Shown: one piece after another, positions 10,806 to 20,600 of the stretch
Position numbering within the stretch: position 1 is the stretch's first letter
Layout of the letters: every line of letters begins with the position of its first letter
From: Incurvaria masculella
Lineage: Eukaryota; Arthropoda; Insecta; Lepidoptera; Incurvariidae
Length of the DNA stretch: 64,000 bases
NCBI GenBank assembly: GCA_946894095.1
Contig: OX335642.1
Span: 15,387,021-15,451,020 of the forward strand
Direction of reading: 5' to 3'
Position numbers and translations under genes: made by a program
Notes under the pieces: generated by a model
Databases searched by the model: none
What the model was told of the DNA's origin: nothing
Seen by the model: the letters and a program-made list of their open reading frames with translations, nothing else

Positions 10806-11647
10806 TAGTTGCCGTTTCCCTGATTTTTATAGTTACATGGCTGCTCGCATCTGCTTGCTTTGTCTCCGAATCGAAAATGATAAAAACACAGCCAGTCTGC
10901 ATTTTCCGGTGTTCGGCGGCCGTTCCGAGAAACCGACCTACCGCGTTGATACCGCCCACTAGCCCGGCTCGGCTGGCGGCGGCTCATTCGTGCTATTTGA
11001 TTTCGCAAATCGGCAATTTCGCCCGCCAGCGCATCGACACTCGAAACTGGGTCATGTCGTTGACTTCCGTCCGATGGCGCGGATACCGTGTTGACGTGGC
11101 TTCTGCCCATATGTTCAAGCATTTTATCGGCCATGATGGCTAGATCGTTCAATTCCGTCTCCTTAGATACCGCTAGCACCGCTCGCGCTGATGGTGGCAG
11201 GTGGCCCATCCACAATATTTTTAAGGCGTCGTCGGGTACATTCTGTGACGCGAGTTCCCTCATTTTCCGCAGTAACTGTGAGGGACGTTGGTCTCCTAGC
11301 TCTAGTCCGCTGAGCAGCCTATGAAACTGCTGCGTGGTGGACTCCTCGTAGACGGAGATTAGCCTCTCCTTCAGAGCCTCGTACTTGCCGTCCTCTGGTG
11401 GGCTGATCACGATGTCACTCACTTGTTTGACGTCCTCTCGCTGCAGAACCCCTATGACTAGGTCATACTTCTGCTTGTCTCCTAGCTTGTGCGCTGCTAC
11501 CACTGACTCGTATTGTGCGAACCATAGACGCGTGTCCTCGCGCCAAAAGGTTGGGATTCTTGCCTGCAAGGACAGGCTGGCAATCGCCGTGACTGGAGCT
11601 TCCGGCGCCGGACCTTGATTCATCTGCTGCTGCGGCGCTTGATACAT
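10805..11647 (-). CDS. Gypsy Gag protein
   Basis: 280 residues from ATG at 11645-11647 to TAG at 10805-10807. The N-terminal two-thirds resembles the retrotransposon capsid region of arthropod Gypsy elements (PTFWREDTRLWFAQYESVV near residues 33-51). An arginine/serine-rich stretch at about 220-250 precedes a single atypical zinc-knuckle-like motif, CFYHFRFGDKASRCEQPC, near the C terminus. Gag packages element RNA into virus-like particles. The stop overlaps the pol frame, and the slippery heptamer sits three codons before it. Confidence 0.93.
   Translation of the reverse strand: MYQAPQQQMNQGPAPEAPVTAIASLSLQARIPTFWREDTRLWFAQYESVVAAHKLGDKQKYDLVIGVLQREDVKQVSDIVISPPEDGKYEALKERLISVYEESTTQQFHRLLSGLELGDQRPSQLLRKMRELASQNVPDDALKILWMGHLPPSARAVLAVSKETELNDLAIMADKMLEHMGRSHVNTVSAPSDGSQRHDPVSSVDALAGEIADLRNQIARMSRRQPSRASGRYQRGRSVSRNGRRTPENADWLCFYHFRFGDKASRCEQPCNYKNQGNGN
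10814..10820 (-). promoter_or_regulatory. Canonical -1 frameshift slippery site GGGAAAC
   Basis: On the minus strand, in gag frame, the bases read G GGA AAC, which fits the X XXY YYZ rule. It lies inside the gag/pol overlap, bounded by a TAA in the pol frame at about 10826-10828 and the gag TAG at 10805-10807. A slip by -1 moves ribosomes from gag into the open pol frame. Any downstream structural stimulator was not worked out. Confidence 0.85.
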
Positions 11648-11691
11648 CCTTTCTGTTTACTGTTCACTTCTTCTTCACTTTCAGTTTACGT

Positions 11692-11709
11692 GTTCCAAAG
11701 GGGTCACCA
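11692..11709 (-). other. Primer binding site of the Gypsy element
   Basis: Two bases inside the 5' LTR the minus strand reads TGGTGACCCC, complementary to a tRNA 3' end finishing in CCA. The position and TGG start fit a PBS. I do not assign the tRNA species. Confidence 0.75.
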
Positions 11710-11711
11710 GT

Positions 11712-11924
11712 TGTGGGGTAATGTTTATGCCTCTATACGATAGGGTTATACGGGGATGCAACGGAAACTCGTTCATACGATTTGACTATATATTGATACA
11801 TTTATATTGTGCAAACGAGGTGGAATGCATGTGCGCGGCGCGGCTGCCTCGGACCCACTGCCGCGGCGCTGAGGCGGCGGCGCGGGATAGGAAATGTCGC
11901 GTCGGCAGGTTGCTGACCGCCACA
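11712..11924 (-). repeat. 5' LTR of the Gypsy element
   Basis: The promoter-bearing LTR in element orientation. It looks identical in sequence and length (213 bp) to the 3' LTR. Reading frames across it and into the flank have no coding meaning. Confidence 0.96.
11800..11806 (-). promoter_or_regulatory. TATA-like motif in the 5' LTR
   Basis: The minus strand reads TATAAAT about 120 bp into the LTR, a plausible TATA box for Pol II transcription of the element. The start site and poly(A) signal could not be fixed by eye. Confidence 0.4.
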
Positions 11925-11929
11925 CCGTC
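11925..11929. repeat. Target-site duplication CCGTC (right)
   Basis: Perfect partner of 7194-7198. Confidence 0.92.
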
Positions 11930-12056
11930 TTTTAATAAGGAGGGCAGTATAATATTTGAACGGAAGTTTCTCGACGAGACTAACTTATTTATAGGCGGGG
12001 GCCGCACAAAATCGCGTTATTGCGCTCTGGCACCTTCTTTGGTTGTCGGCATGTCT

Positions 12057-12187
12057 ACCGCCCGTTGCCACCACCTCCAGCCTCAGAAATCCCAAAGTAA
12101 CCTTTCGGTTACACCATGTAAATATGCCATGCAACCGAAAGTTACTTATCGGATTTCAGGTAACTGGAGGTTGTGAAAATAGGGGTA
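12057..12187. repeat. Small MITE, copy 1 (about 130 bp)
   Basis: Nearly self-complementary: CCACCACCTCCAG at about 12069 opposes CTGGAGGTTGTG near 12165, and AAGTAACCTTTCGGTT opposes AACCGAAAGTTACTT. A second copy is at 30640-30765. TA dinucleotides abut both ends, possibly a TA target duplication. Confidence 0.65.
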
Positions 12188-12735
12188 CGTCAACTAGGAC
12201 CTTGAGATGATTTGGATCGAAAACAGCTTAGCCGAAATTACAAAACTACTAAATCTAAAAGTAAATCACAAACGCTGTTGTAGAAAATCAAAGCGTCCGT
12301 TCACATTTCCTGTTTTTCCCCGCGAAAATCAAACTGAGGGTCAGTATTACTACACCAATGAAATCTACACCATCCCCTTGGTCCGAATTGGTTTTACAGT
12401 GCTTACAATAATATTCGTGCAAACACCTTTTCCGAATCAGTATTCGTAAATACTGCAATATTTGCGATATCAAATCGGACCGATTGTGAGCGTGCTGACG
12501 GTGCTCACTAAATAACCTCAAACTATTGTTTCAAGTTTCTTCAACAAATAAGAGTATTTAATGTTCAACAATAACCAATTTGCAAGCGGATATCTATTTA
12601 CTAACATTATGTGACAATGAGAGTGATGATGAAGGTGATTTTGATATGTTGATAGACATATAATTTGGCAAACAGGCGAAATAGTAGTATTAACTGTACT
12701 ACTATTGGTTATGTTAAAAGTACTCCATTCATGTA

Positions 12736-13806
12736 ATGGAGAGTGATTTGTGCGTGCAACCACTAGATGTGAGGTTTAATTATTTGGCAATGAAGTATTA
12801 ACTCGGGAATTAAGTGTGCACTAACAAACTTCTGAATATATTATTAGAAAAACTAACGTCAACTACAGAATCCCAGTATTGGAATAACCATAACTTTTCG
12901 ATCTTGGCGTCAAACTTTGCTAAGTTAATGAATATTGATGTAAAAAACAGTCCTGTTCTGCCCATGTTTTCACTGGAAACATGGGTAACCAGAATTCCTA
13001 TTAGAAATTGTGTCAATTTTAATTTAGAATTTATTAATAAGACAAAAAAGGAGTCAAGCACCAATGTATTAAAAAATAAGACCAATATTATAATTGAAAC
13101 CGTTTACAAAAACTACTATAAGTTATATACGGATGGATCTATTGATGTAAATGGAATAGGATCTTCTTGGTGGGATCCATACGCTGGTATTGGATTGGAA
13201 ATGAAAATAGATGGTCAAATACCAATAATGGCAGCAGAGCTTACAGCAATGTCCGAAGCCCTTTCGTACAGCTTATCTCTAAAGGCACAAAATATAGTCA
13301 TCATGACTGACTCGAAAAGTGCACTACAACACTTGGTTAGCTGTACAATGGGGACTCGGGGAAGGCCTATAGCGTACACAATTTTAAAAAGATTGCTGGA
13401 ACTTGTTGCAATCGGAAAATATGTTAAATTTCAGTGGATTCCGTCCCATGTTGGCATAGAGGGCAATGAAAAAGCCGACGAGCTAGCAAAAAGAGCTACG
13501 TGTTCAAACATAGTTTACAAAATTAAGCCTTTCTTTACCGACGTTCTGCCTACAGCAAAACGAATATGTAGACAGATGTGGAAAGACCTTTGACAGGAAG
13601 CCTGTAGAGAAAGGAATTTGGTACAAAACGATTTTGTCTGAACCGCTGCGTATCTCTTGGTTTAACATTGTCTAACTCCATAGAGAAATAATAACAATTG
13701 GCCACACTCCGCTTAATAAAATGGAACATATGATGAAGAAACTGGACTCTCCAAATTATTCTACTTGTGACAAACCAGGAGATCAATCTACCTACCAAAC
13801 CTATTT
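12736..13806 (+). pseudogene. Decayed non-LTR retrotransposon 3' end with RNase H domain
   Basis: A frame open from 12814 to 13593 encodes an RNase H domain: TDGS near 13132, an AAELTAMSEA helix with the catalytic Glu, a TDSKSAL Asp, and IPSHVGIEGNEKADELA at the C-terminal His/Asp region. In-frame homologous sequence continues upstream to about 12736 across two stops (PLDVRFNYLAMKY). Downstream it passes a TGA and frame changes to a REIITIGHT / Cys-rich tail typical of I- or R1-like elements. The RT domain is missing. This is a 5'-truncated and mutated relic, not a host RNase H gene. Confidence 0.8.
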
Positions 13807-14661
13807 ACTGTTCACGCCAATATGGCATGGGTGACCTAGGTGGGTAGTTTGCACTTCACAAGCAATCAATCCCATCTAAAGTTTTTCCTATGCCACCGCT
13901 CTCTCGCCTACTAGCTGTCACGCATGGTGCACGCATGCGCCGCGCCCCGCAATTTTTCATCGTGGAGTTTTTTTAGGGCTCCACGCCCGCAACCCGGGAC
14001 CTGGACGCCTAGGAGCTGGTGCTGCTGGAGGTAGGTGGCTCTTCCTACTCCTCTGGTGGCCCGCTGTGACGTCCCGAGGCTACCGGGCATTGCAACTCCT
14101 TCGTTTGTGAAGTGCGACCTGCCTGGGCGCGTGTGTGTTCGAACGAGAGGCTTCGACAAAAAAATAATTTAAAGCGTAATGTATATGAATAAGCTCGATA
14201 GCTTAGACTCCGCTGGCATGGCGCGTCGCTGAGCGTGGTTTCGCGAGGCGAGGTGTTTTTGGCTTTTCTGAGCACCTTTGGTCCTCAGCACAGCCACCCA
14301 TACCAGTTTTTCTTAAAAAAAAAAAACCGACAATGGGGAGAGCGCGCATTTCTGTAGTATTGCACACGGTTGCGTAGTTACTGCATCTAAAGGGCGAGCG
14401 AAAGCGGTGAAGCGTTTTATTTTATAATCTGTGTCCTCTACTTGCAGTATCAAAATCTAATTTGCCGCGCGATCTATGGCTGCCGCTGACGCTCACGGTT
14501 TTGCCCTGAGCACCTTAATCACTTTAACGATGACGTCATCGTGACGTCATACCTCACAATCTTGCGTTTCAGACCAACCGTATTTACGCTGTCAGCGTTT
14601 GAGCGCAATTCGTACCATAGCCATATAACGACGCATGAAGGTTATGTAGTAGAAGGCCACA
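13807..14661. other. No gene recognised; GC-rich tract at 13900-14280
   Basis: The GC-rich tract is open on both strands in short frames that I cannot assign. It may be a decayed TE 5' region. Paired TGACGTCA sites at 14531-14549 are listed separately. Confidence 0.35.
14531..14549. promoter_or_regulatory. Two CRE-like palindromes one helical turn apart
   Basis: TGACGTCA occurs at 14531-14538 and again at 14542-14549, start-to-start spacing 11 bp. TGACGTCA is the established CREB/ATF consensus. No adjacent promoter or gene is recognised, so function is only a possibility. Confidence 0.35.
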
Positions 14662-15071
14662 TAACGCCTTCCCGCTCAGCTCCCCATACAAACGTGGAAT
14701 GAAGATCATGGACATACTTCTTGTCAGAGATCCAAAATTGTAGTCAAAACAGCTTTATTTGATCCAACTAGATGTTTGATGACCATTGGCATTGCAAAAC
14801 AGTGTTTGCTTTCTAAGTTATTAGGTCCGAAAGTTCGAATTTTTTGCGCTTTTTATACAATAACTTTGGAGATGGATTACTCAGCGATAAAATAAAAATA
14901 TATTATTTAAAAGATTAGTCATCAGACCTAGTTTGTTTCATGAAGATTTATAATCAATTTGGTTTTAGTTTGATCTTTGACTACAGCGGTCGTGATTTAC
15001 TTTTAGCTATGAATCGTTTTGTAATAAATGTTTTTGTAAATTTTACCAAATCATGTTTCATACTTTGTGCT
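14662..15071 (+). repeat. Truncated copy of TTAA-flanked element
   Basis: Shares blocks with the complete copies at 28982-29499 and 38464-39013: CTTGTCAGAGATCC, ATAGCTTTATTTGAT-like sequence, GTCCGAAAGTTCGAATTTTT and TTGACTACAGCGGTCGT. Both TTAA termini are missing, and divergence is higher than between the other two. Confidence 0.7.
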
Positions 15072-15429
15072 GGTGAATGACATTTCAGTTTGTTTGAAGA
15101 CAAATAAAAGCTCGTCTTTTCCTCTGAACCTTATTCTAACTGCACATGGAGTACATATTTTAGCTAAATCAATCGCGCTCATACATATGACATCTACAAT
15201 AAACTTTGAATTGTTTTTCCCCACACCCTTAGGCTTCCGTTCAGTCGATATCGACCGTGTCTATGCTGGCCGCTAGCACCGCGGGAATTATTGTTTAGTG
15301 GTTATTTTAATAATCGCATACATAATAGTGAGACAAATGTAAAAAGCTGGATAAATGGCTTTCCAACGATACCAAACGTTCACAGTTCCATCTTTCTGAT
15401 CTATAGCAATTTTTATTTAATTTTTGCCT

Positions 15430-15521
15430 TTCTGTGACTGTGTTCGGCTAAGAGTTGGTGCGTTTTATTTTGAATAAAGTGACAAAATATAGTGCATATC
15501 CTTCGAAATGTCTCGGTAAGT
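15430..15521 (+). other. Possible first exon with splice donor
   Basis: An ATG at 15508-15510 in a good context (CGAAATGTC) is followed after five bases by GTAAGT at 15516-15521. That is the layout of a first exon carrying only two or three codons before an intron. No downstream exon on the plus strand could be found. It may be coincidence or a relic of a mobile element. Confidence 0.2.
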
Positions 15522-16015
15522 GATGTTATTTCTTATGCCTTTAAGCTATTTTCTAAGCCATGCGAACTATAGTTTTGACGCGAATTTTGATATTTATTGA
15601 ACATTTTGTAGATTTTATTCGGCGTGACCGGTGGTTCTTAGAGAGCAAAATGCCGACATCAATTATCGCGCTTAGCGGGACTTTCGCGGCATTCTGCTCC
15701 ATTCAGTTTTGGCCTCTCAAAACTCTAACAAGACCAAAAACTAGGTTGCAATTTTGATCGATATTTCCACTTAGATGAAAAAGAATTGATACGGTACCTC
15801 CATACTGACGACAATTCAAAGGCGGCACATTTTTAAAAACTCACACACCTATAATTGTACATGCATACCAAACTCTACTACGTAAAGGGTAACAGAGCAG
15901 GACCAAAGTATACGGAAATGTATCATGCGAAAAAGTGACAAATAGATTTATCTAATCGTGGAAAAATAGAACGAGACACAATTTCTGTGAAACTGAATGA
16001 TTTAAAGAATGAAAA

Positions 16016-16560
16016 AAATTTAACAAAAAAAATAACCGACTTCAAAGAAAAAGCACTAAAAAGTAAAAAATAATTGCCATTTTAATAGTTACGATTTTTG
16101 TTAATTTTGAGTCGGCGTCAGCCGGGCACGCGCTGCTCCAATCAAGAGAACCTTGGCTGACACCGACTCAAAAAATAACAAAAATCGTAACTACAAAAAT
16201 GGCAATTATTTTTTACTTTTTAGTGCTTTTTCTTTGAAGTCGGTTATTATTTTTGTTAATTTTTTTAATTTGTTTATTTTTACTGAATCTGAAGTACACT
16301 TACTAATTTGTTTGTACACGTCCTTTCCAATAAATAAAGAATCACCGAAATCGGTTGGCGTTATATTGAGTTATTCGTCCATTTGTCGCGCAATCTTAAT
16401 ACAAATTTAAGACTTATATGATTTTCTCATGGATATCATTGTCAGAACTCAACCAAATTAAAATGGGACCACTTGGGAAGCACTAGCTTTCATTTAAAAA
16501 AAATCATCAAAATCGGTTCATCCAGGCAAAAGTTATGAGGTAACAAACATAAAAAAAAAA
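16016..16560. repeat. Foldback element with about 110-bp arms plus repeat tail
   Basis: Left arm 16016-16124 and right arm 16154-16270 are inverted (AATAACCGACTTCAAAG against CTTTGAAGTCGGTTATT, GTTACGATTTTTGTTA against TAACAAAAATCGTAAC). The spacer is about 29 bp and GC-rich. Downstream to 16560 is sequence of a familiar lepidopteran dispersed type (ATCATCAAAATCGGTTCATC, GTTATGAGGTAACAAACAT). Class is uncertain. Confidence 0.7.
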
Positions 16561-17013
16561 CATACACTGAGAAAAATTTACCCCTGATTTTAAGCGGAAT
16601 TCTCGTTCCGTTAGAAGGAATTCCTCTTAAAAACCGACTCAGCGTCCAAACGAATCAATTAACAGGAAATCACTGCACTGATACAACATCATGACTTGGA
16701 TTGTTAGAAGTTATGACGTCAGAAGCCATGTCGTCAGACAATCAACAGGACAGGAAGTGTAAAGCGTAAGGCTTACTACAACTAATAGAGCAAGACAATA
16801 ATGATACCACATGCAGACGTCATGTTAAGGTATCATGATCACTCTGATGTTTTAATATGAATAAATAGAAGCACAATCGGTACGGTCAGGCAATGAACCA
16901 GTCTGTTCCTGATACTTCATCGGGATGTTACCAATAAAAAGTAGGGTAAGTATTGTACTTTTATAGAGTCTACACCATTATTCTGTGCAACATTTCCTGA
17001 TAATATCTCATTC

Positions 17014-17519
17014 ACAAACGCATATTATAATTATAATGTACTGATAAGTTTAACTTCTTTCGTGATCTTTTAACTTTACTCTCCGTATAAACATTTATTA
17101 CATACCAATAGTTCAGCGCCAATTAACTGTTTTTTCCTCATACTTTCATAATACAAGTACATATTTTCAAAGCATGGTATTTTCAAGGTGATTCATGAAA
17201 CTTAGCAAATTTCGTTTGAAAACATTTTTAAAGTTAAAAGTAAGTACTTAACTGAACCCTAAAATGTTCTAAGAGTTCAGTCAAGTAGTTTCATCTTAAA
17301 AAAAATTTTAAAAAATTTGCTTAGTTTCATGCAAAAAAATCACATTGAAAAGAGACCATGCTTTGAAAATATGTACTTGTATTATGAAAGTATGAGGAAA
17401 AAACAGTGAATTGGCGCTGAACTATTGGTATGTAATAAATATTCATAGGGAGAGTAAAGTTAAAAGATCACGAAGGAAATTAAACGCATCAGTACATTGT
17501 AATTATAACATGCGTTTGT
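17014..17519. repeat. Large palindromic foldback element (506 bp)
   Basis: The two halves are nearly complementary along their whole length. ACAAACGCA at 17014 opposes TGCGTTTGT at 17511, CATACTTTCATAATACAAG near 17140 opposes CTTGTATTATGAAAGTATG near 17378, and GTACTTAACTGAAC opposes GTTCAGTCAAGTAG around the centre near 17265. Arms are about 240 bp. No ORF is present. It is a non-autonomous foldback or MITE. Confidence 0.8.
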
Positions 17520-17867
17520 AACTAGAAATTTCAAGAAAATTATGTAAAGGTATCAATATTACACATACATGATTAAAATTGGTATTATTAATTTTATATC
17601 TTTTAGTTTTAGATGCATGAGGTTTTAAATGAAATCATCAAAAAAATATTGAACAAACAAATTTATTATTATATTAGACAATCTTATAACTAGTATACAG
17701 TATATCAATAGCGTGCATCAGAGACAGGAATACAAGAGAAATAATGACCTGTTAAATGTCATGACAACATTTTATGGAAATGATAGGCCAAAATGCACCA
17801 ATATTGTTAATGAGTCTCTCTATTTGAAAACAAAGATTTCGCATGTACAAACGGCTTCATTCTCGCC

Positions 17868-17960
17868 GTCACACATTGGACTTTGACTCTACATACGTTT
17901 TCCTTGCGAATACCAATGCGTAGCGTGGCGTTGATGGTGATGCGCTCCGTTTAAGGTTGC
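17868..17960. repeat. Dispersed repeat shared with 51487-51585
   Basis: CACACATTGGACTTTGA, TTTTCCTTGC and GTGATGCGCTC blocks recur in order in the second copy. Not classified. Confidence 0.55.
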
Positions 17961-18654
17961 CCTGACCGTAGTGCAACAGCGCTTGACTTAGTTGTGTATG
18001 CCCAGGAGAGTCTGAATGGTCTGTCGAGGTTTTTCTCCCGCTTCGCTGCATTCCAATATTTTTTGCACCACCTCCAATTCACCTTTAACAAATCACATTA
18101 TTAATTACAGTGTTGTTAGATACTTTTGTGCTTAAATCTAAAGGTGATTACGTAAAATGAAGTTTTTTAAGTACCTAAGTGAAAATGGATGGATAAATAA
18201 ATACCACACCCCACCATAATATCATTATAACACACCGCATGCCTTCACTTTATGATCACTGCTACATTGAACTGAATAGCACGGAATATCTCTGCAGATT
18301 TTAATTTAGCTGATTTGAATTGCCGCTTGTGGTCGATGGTACCAACCAGAGAGATATAATCCTTTCACCTAGTTGAAAAAGGGGAGCCCCGCTGTTTTAA
18401 ATGGATTTCGGAACTGCAATTTAGAAAGTGAACTCCGGCATGAGAAGCAAGACTCCGCGACCCTAAACTATGAGCCCCTTACATTTATATTTGCATCTCA
18501 AAAATAGTTAAGATTCCAAGATATAATTTTCTGTAAATCGCATTACCTATTTTATGATCATTGCATAAGATTGCAATGATCATAAAATAGGATAAAATTG
18601 CATTTAACAATTTGTAATTCCTCACTTGTAAACCCACCACTTTGGTAATGTTAC

Positions 18655-18823
18655 CACCGCATTGGATGAAACCATGTTTAAAGCGGCAATGAACAACTGT
18701 CCGTGTTTTCCATCCAGTTCAGTGTAGCCGTGCTCATAAAGGGAAGGCCCTGGCATGGAACCTAATTCCGTCAGGAATGTGGTAATTATCCATCTATGTC
18801 AGGTTGAATACAAAAAAGTTTAA
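18655..18823 (+). repeat. SINE body fragment
   Basis: Begins within the ACCGCATTGGATGAA block and continues through GTCCGTGTTTTCCATCCAG and CCTGGCATGG to a weak A-rich end. The head is missing. Confidence 0.75.
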
Positions 18824-18908
18824 ATCTATAAATAAATATAAAGTGGAACATTCACAGAGTTAGAATGTGTCGTCGATTTGATCGAGATCGATTATATCAT
18901 TAATAAGG

Positions 18909-19078
18909 CTTTTTATTGCACAGCTACATTGAACCGAATGGAAAATATAGAAAATGTTCATTGCTTCGATCATCGTTCGTTCAATGCGATTGTATCAACC
19001 TGGGCGCTAACTAACCTAAGCTAACCTAAACTAGACTACCACCTAGTAAGCAAATCAAGTAAGGAATCCGAACCACGA
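18909..19078 (-). repeat. SINE body fragment
   Basis: Minus-strand copy with GCTACATTGAAC, the CGATCATCGTTCGTTCAATG block and CTACCACCTAGTA. It contains a small internal TAACCTAA expansion. Confidence 0.7.
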
Positions 19079-19933
19079 ACAACGAATCCCTTAGTCGGCT
19101 CTTGCGACATGCGACGGGATTTTCAGATTTTCACAATAAAACTCATATTATAATGACACCTGAGATTTGTTGACTAATTGAAATTGTTTTTTATACTCAT
19201 AAGAGCTTCAATACTTAACAGCCCCAACTAGCGAGCCAGGTCCGATGAGTTATTGTTTCATAGGAAAAGATCTTTAGGTAAATGATTAGCAGTTTCTCAT
19301 TTTATTGCTGTACGAAAAAATATTATAATATGACATACTTACATATACACTTGTGTCTTCTTTCCATAAAGCTAAATTAGTCTTGAACTTGAACCGACCA
19401 CCAACGGGTGCTATTCATTGTTTGATTTCCTTTTCTGTCAACATTTGTAATGCGATGTCGATGCATGCAGCTGTAAAGTAAAAAACAGATTATTACACAA
19501 TGGTAAAATTTGAACGTTTATTCCCATTCAACGAACGAAAACTATGAATGTGGATAAATAAATACGTAAGTTTCCAAGCAGTTTGACCGAATTTGCCATG
19601 CAGTTTTACTTAGTAACCTATTAACATGAAATCCTTTTCGGAATGATTAATAGTCACGATCGTGCGGCAAAAACACGCACAAATATTGAGCACAAACTGT
19701 CGTATTCAGAGTGGGCGGACTAACTTTAATCCGCCGGACTTAACCGGTTTTTATACGGTTAGTCCGTTGCTAATCTCGTAATAAGTTTCGAGGGGGCTCT
19801 CTGAATACGACTGATAGTAAAAAGGTTAGCTTGGTTTGGTTGGCTTCATCGAACGCACGAACCATGATCTAGTCAAGGCATTGCCATAAGTCATCGATGT
19901 CTGTCACTGACGTAGAAGATAAGAGGTACTTAC

Positions 19934-20118
19934 CATCGAACGTGTTGAGGTACTGCAGCATGTCCGATTTTATCAATAGATCCAATGTATTGATCCATTT
20001 GGCAGAGCTGCACACCGTATGCACACCGACGCGACAACACCAACATTACAAATGGCGGCGGCCAGCCCCAATCGCTAGCCAGCCAGCCGGCTGTGTTCGT
20101 GCGCGCTCGCAGAATCAT
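19934..20118 (-). other. First-exon-like segment inside the TIR element
   Basis: On the minus strand a CpG-rich leader is followed by an ATG at 19959-19961 in a frame open to a GATG/GTAAGT donor at 19928-19933. Another frame is open upstream from 20118. The leader includes GCCGCCATTTG, a common promoter/start motif. It resembles a gene's 5' exon captured between TIRs. No acceptor exon is found, and the gene of origin is unknown. Confidence 0.3.
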
Positions 20119-20321
20119 GTGCGTTTGTGCGTGTTCCTGCTTATTTTTCGTAACTTTACGGATGAATTATCGTGCAGTATGGAGAAATCATCAGTCGTCA
20201 TGATACTTCTTCTTCTTCTTCTTTTTAGCAGGGATATTATATCCCGGTTGGCAATCGGTCCTACTTTCTCATTATATTATTTGAGTTCTTTAGGTTCAAT
20301 TCAATACGAGTCCATGTAATT

Positions 20322-20600
20322 CGCAGGAACGTATTCGGCGCTACCGTATTCGAGACTACCGGAATTGACGCTATTGTATTTGCCCATACCGTATTCCATA
20401 GAATACGGTGACTGCCGGAATCCGACGTACCAGCCGCTCGCCGTATTCGGCGCTACCGGAAAAGGCGATAAGGAAAAGGACCTACCGTAGTGGCAAATAC
20501 AATACCGTCGATTCCGTCAACTGAAATCCAGTCAACTCGAATCCGGCTCAGGCTCGGTATGCCCTTTTCCGGGGGTGCCGGTAAAAGCCGCTACAGGCGA
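20322..20600. repeat. ACCGTATTC/GAATACGG-rich irregular repeat, copy 1
   Basis: Short words (TACCGTATTC, GAATACGG, GTCAACTCGAATCC, CTACCGGAAAAGG) recur on both strands at irregular spacing, making the segment strongly self-complementary. It shares ordered blocks with 33575-33870, including CGATTCCGTCAACT and GGTATGCCCTTTTCCGG. Confidence 0.65.

Larger units (their letters stand above)
7199..11924 (-). mobile_element. Complete, apparently young Ty3/Gypsy LTR retrotransposon
   Basis: A 4726-bp element read on the minus strand. The 213-bp LTRs at 7199-7411 and 11712-11924 appear identical by eye, begin TG and end CA, and are flanked by the same 5 bp (CCGTC). From its own 5' end it carries the LTR, a primer binding site, gag (11647-10805), pol (10805-7614) in the -1 frame, a polypurine tract and the LTR. 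Both ORFs are uninterrupted and pol has all catalytic domains in the Gypsy order PR-RT-RH-IN. There is no env-like ORF in the roughly 200 bp between pol and the 3' LTR. Identical LTRs imply insertion too recent for mutations to accumulate, so it may be mobilisation-competent. This is inferred, not shown. Confidence 0.97.

Noticed and set aside
7721..11618. Plus-strand open frames across the Gypsy element
   Set aside because: All are antisense shadows of gag and pol without domains.
11721..12176. 151-codon plus-strand frame across the 5' LTR and flank
   Set aside because: It crosses the LTR, the target duplication and a MITE, so it cannot be a conserved gene.
12814..13593. Host RNase H1 gene
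   Set aside because: The flanking homologous sequence, internal stops and Cys-rich tail match a non-LTR retroelement. There is no hybrid-binding domain.
20322..20600. CRISPR-like or tandem repeat array
   Set aside because: Word spacing is irregular and orientation changes. There is no repeat-spacer regularity and the organism is eukaryotic.
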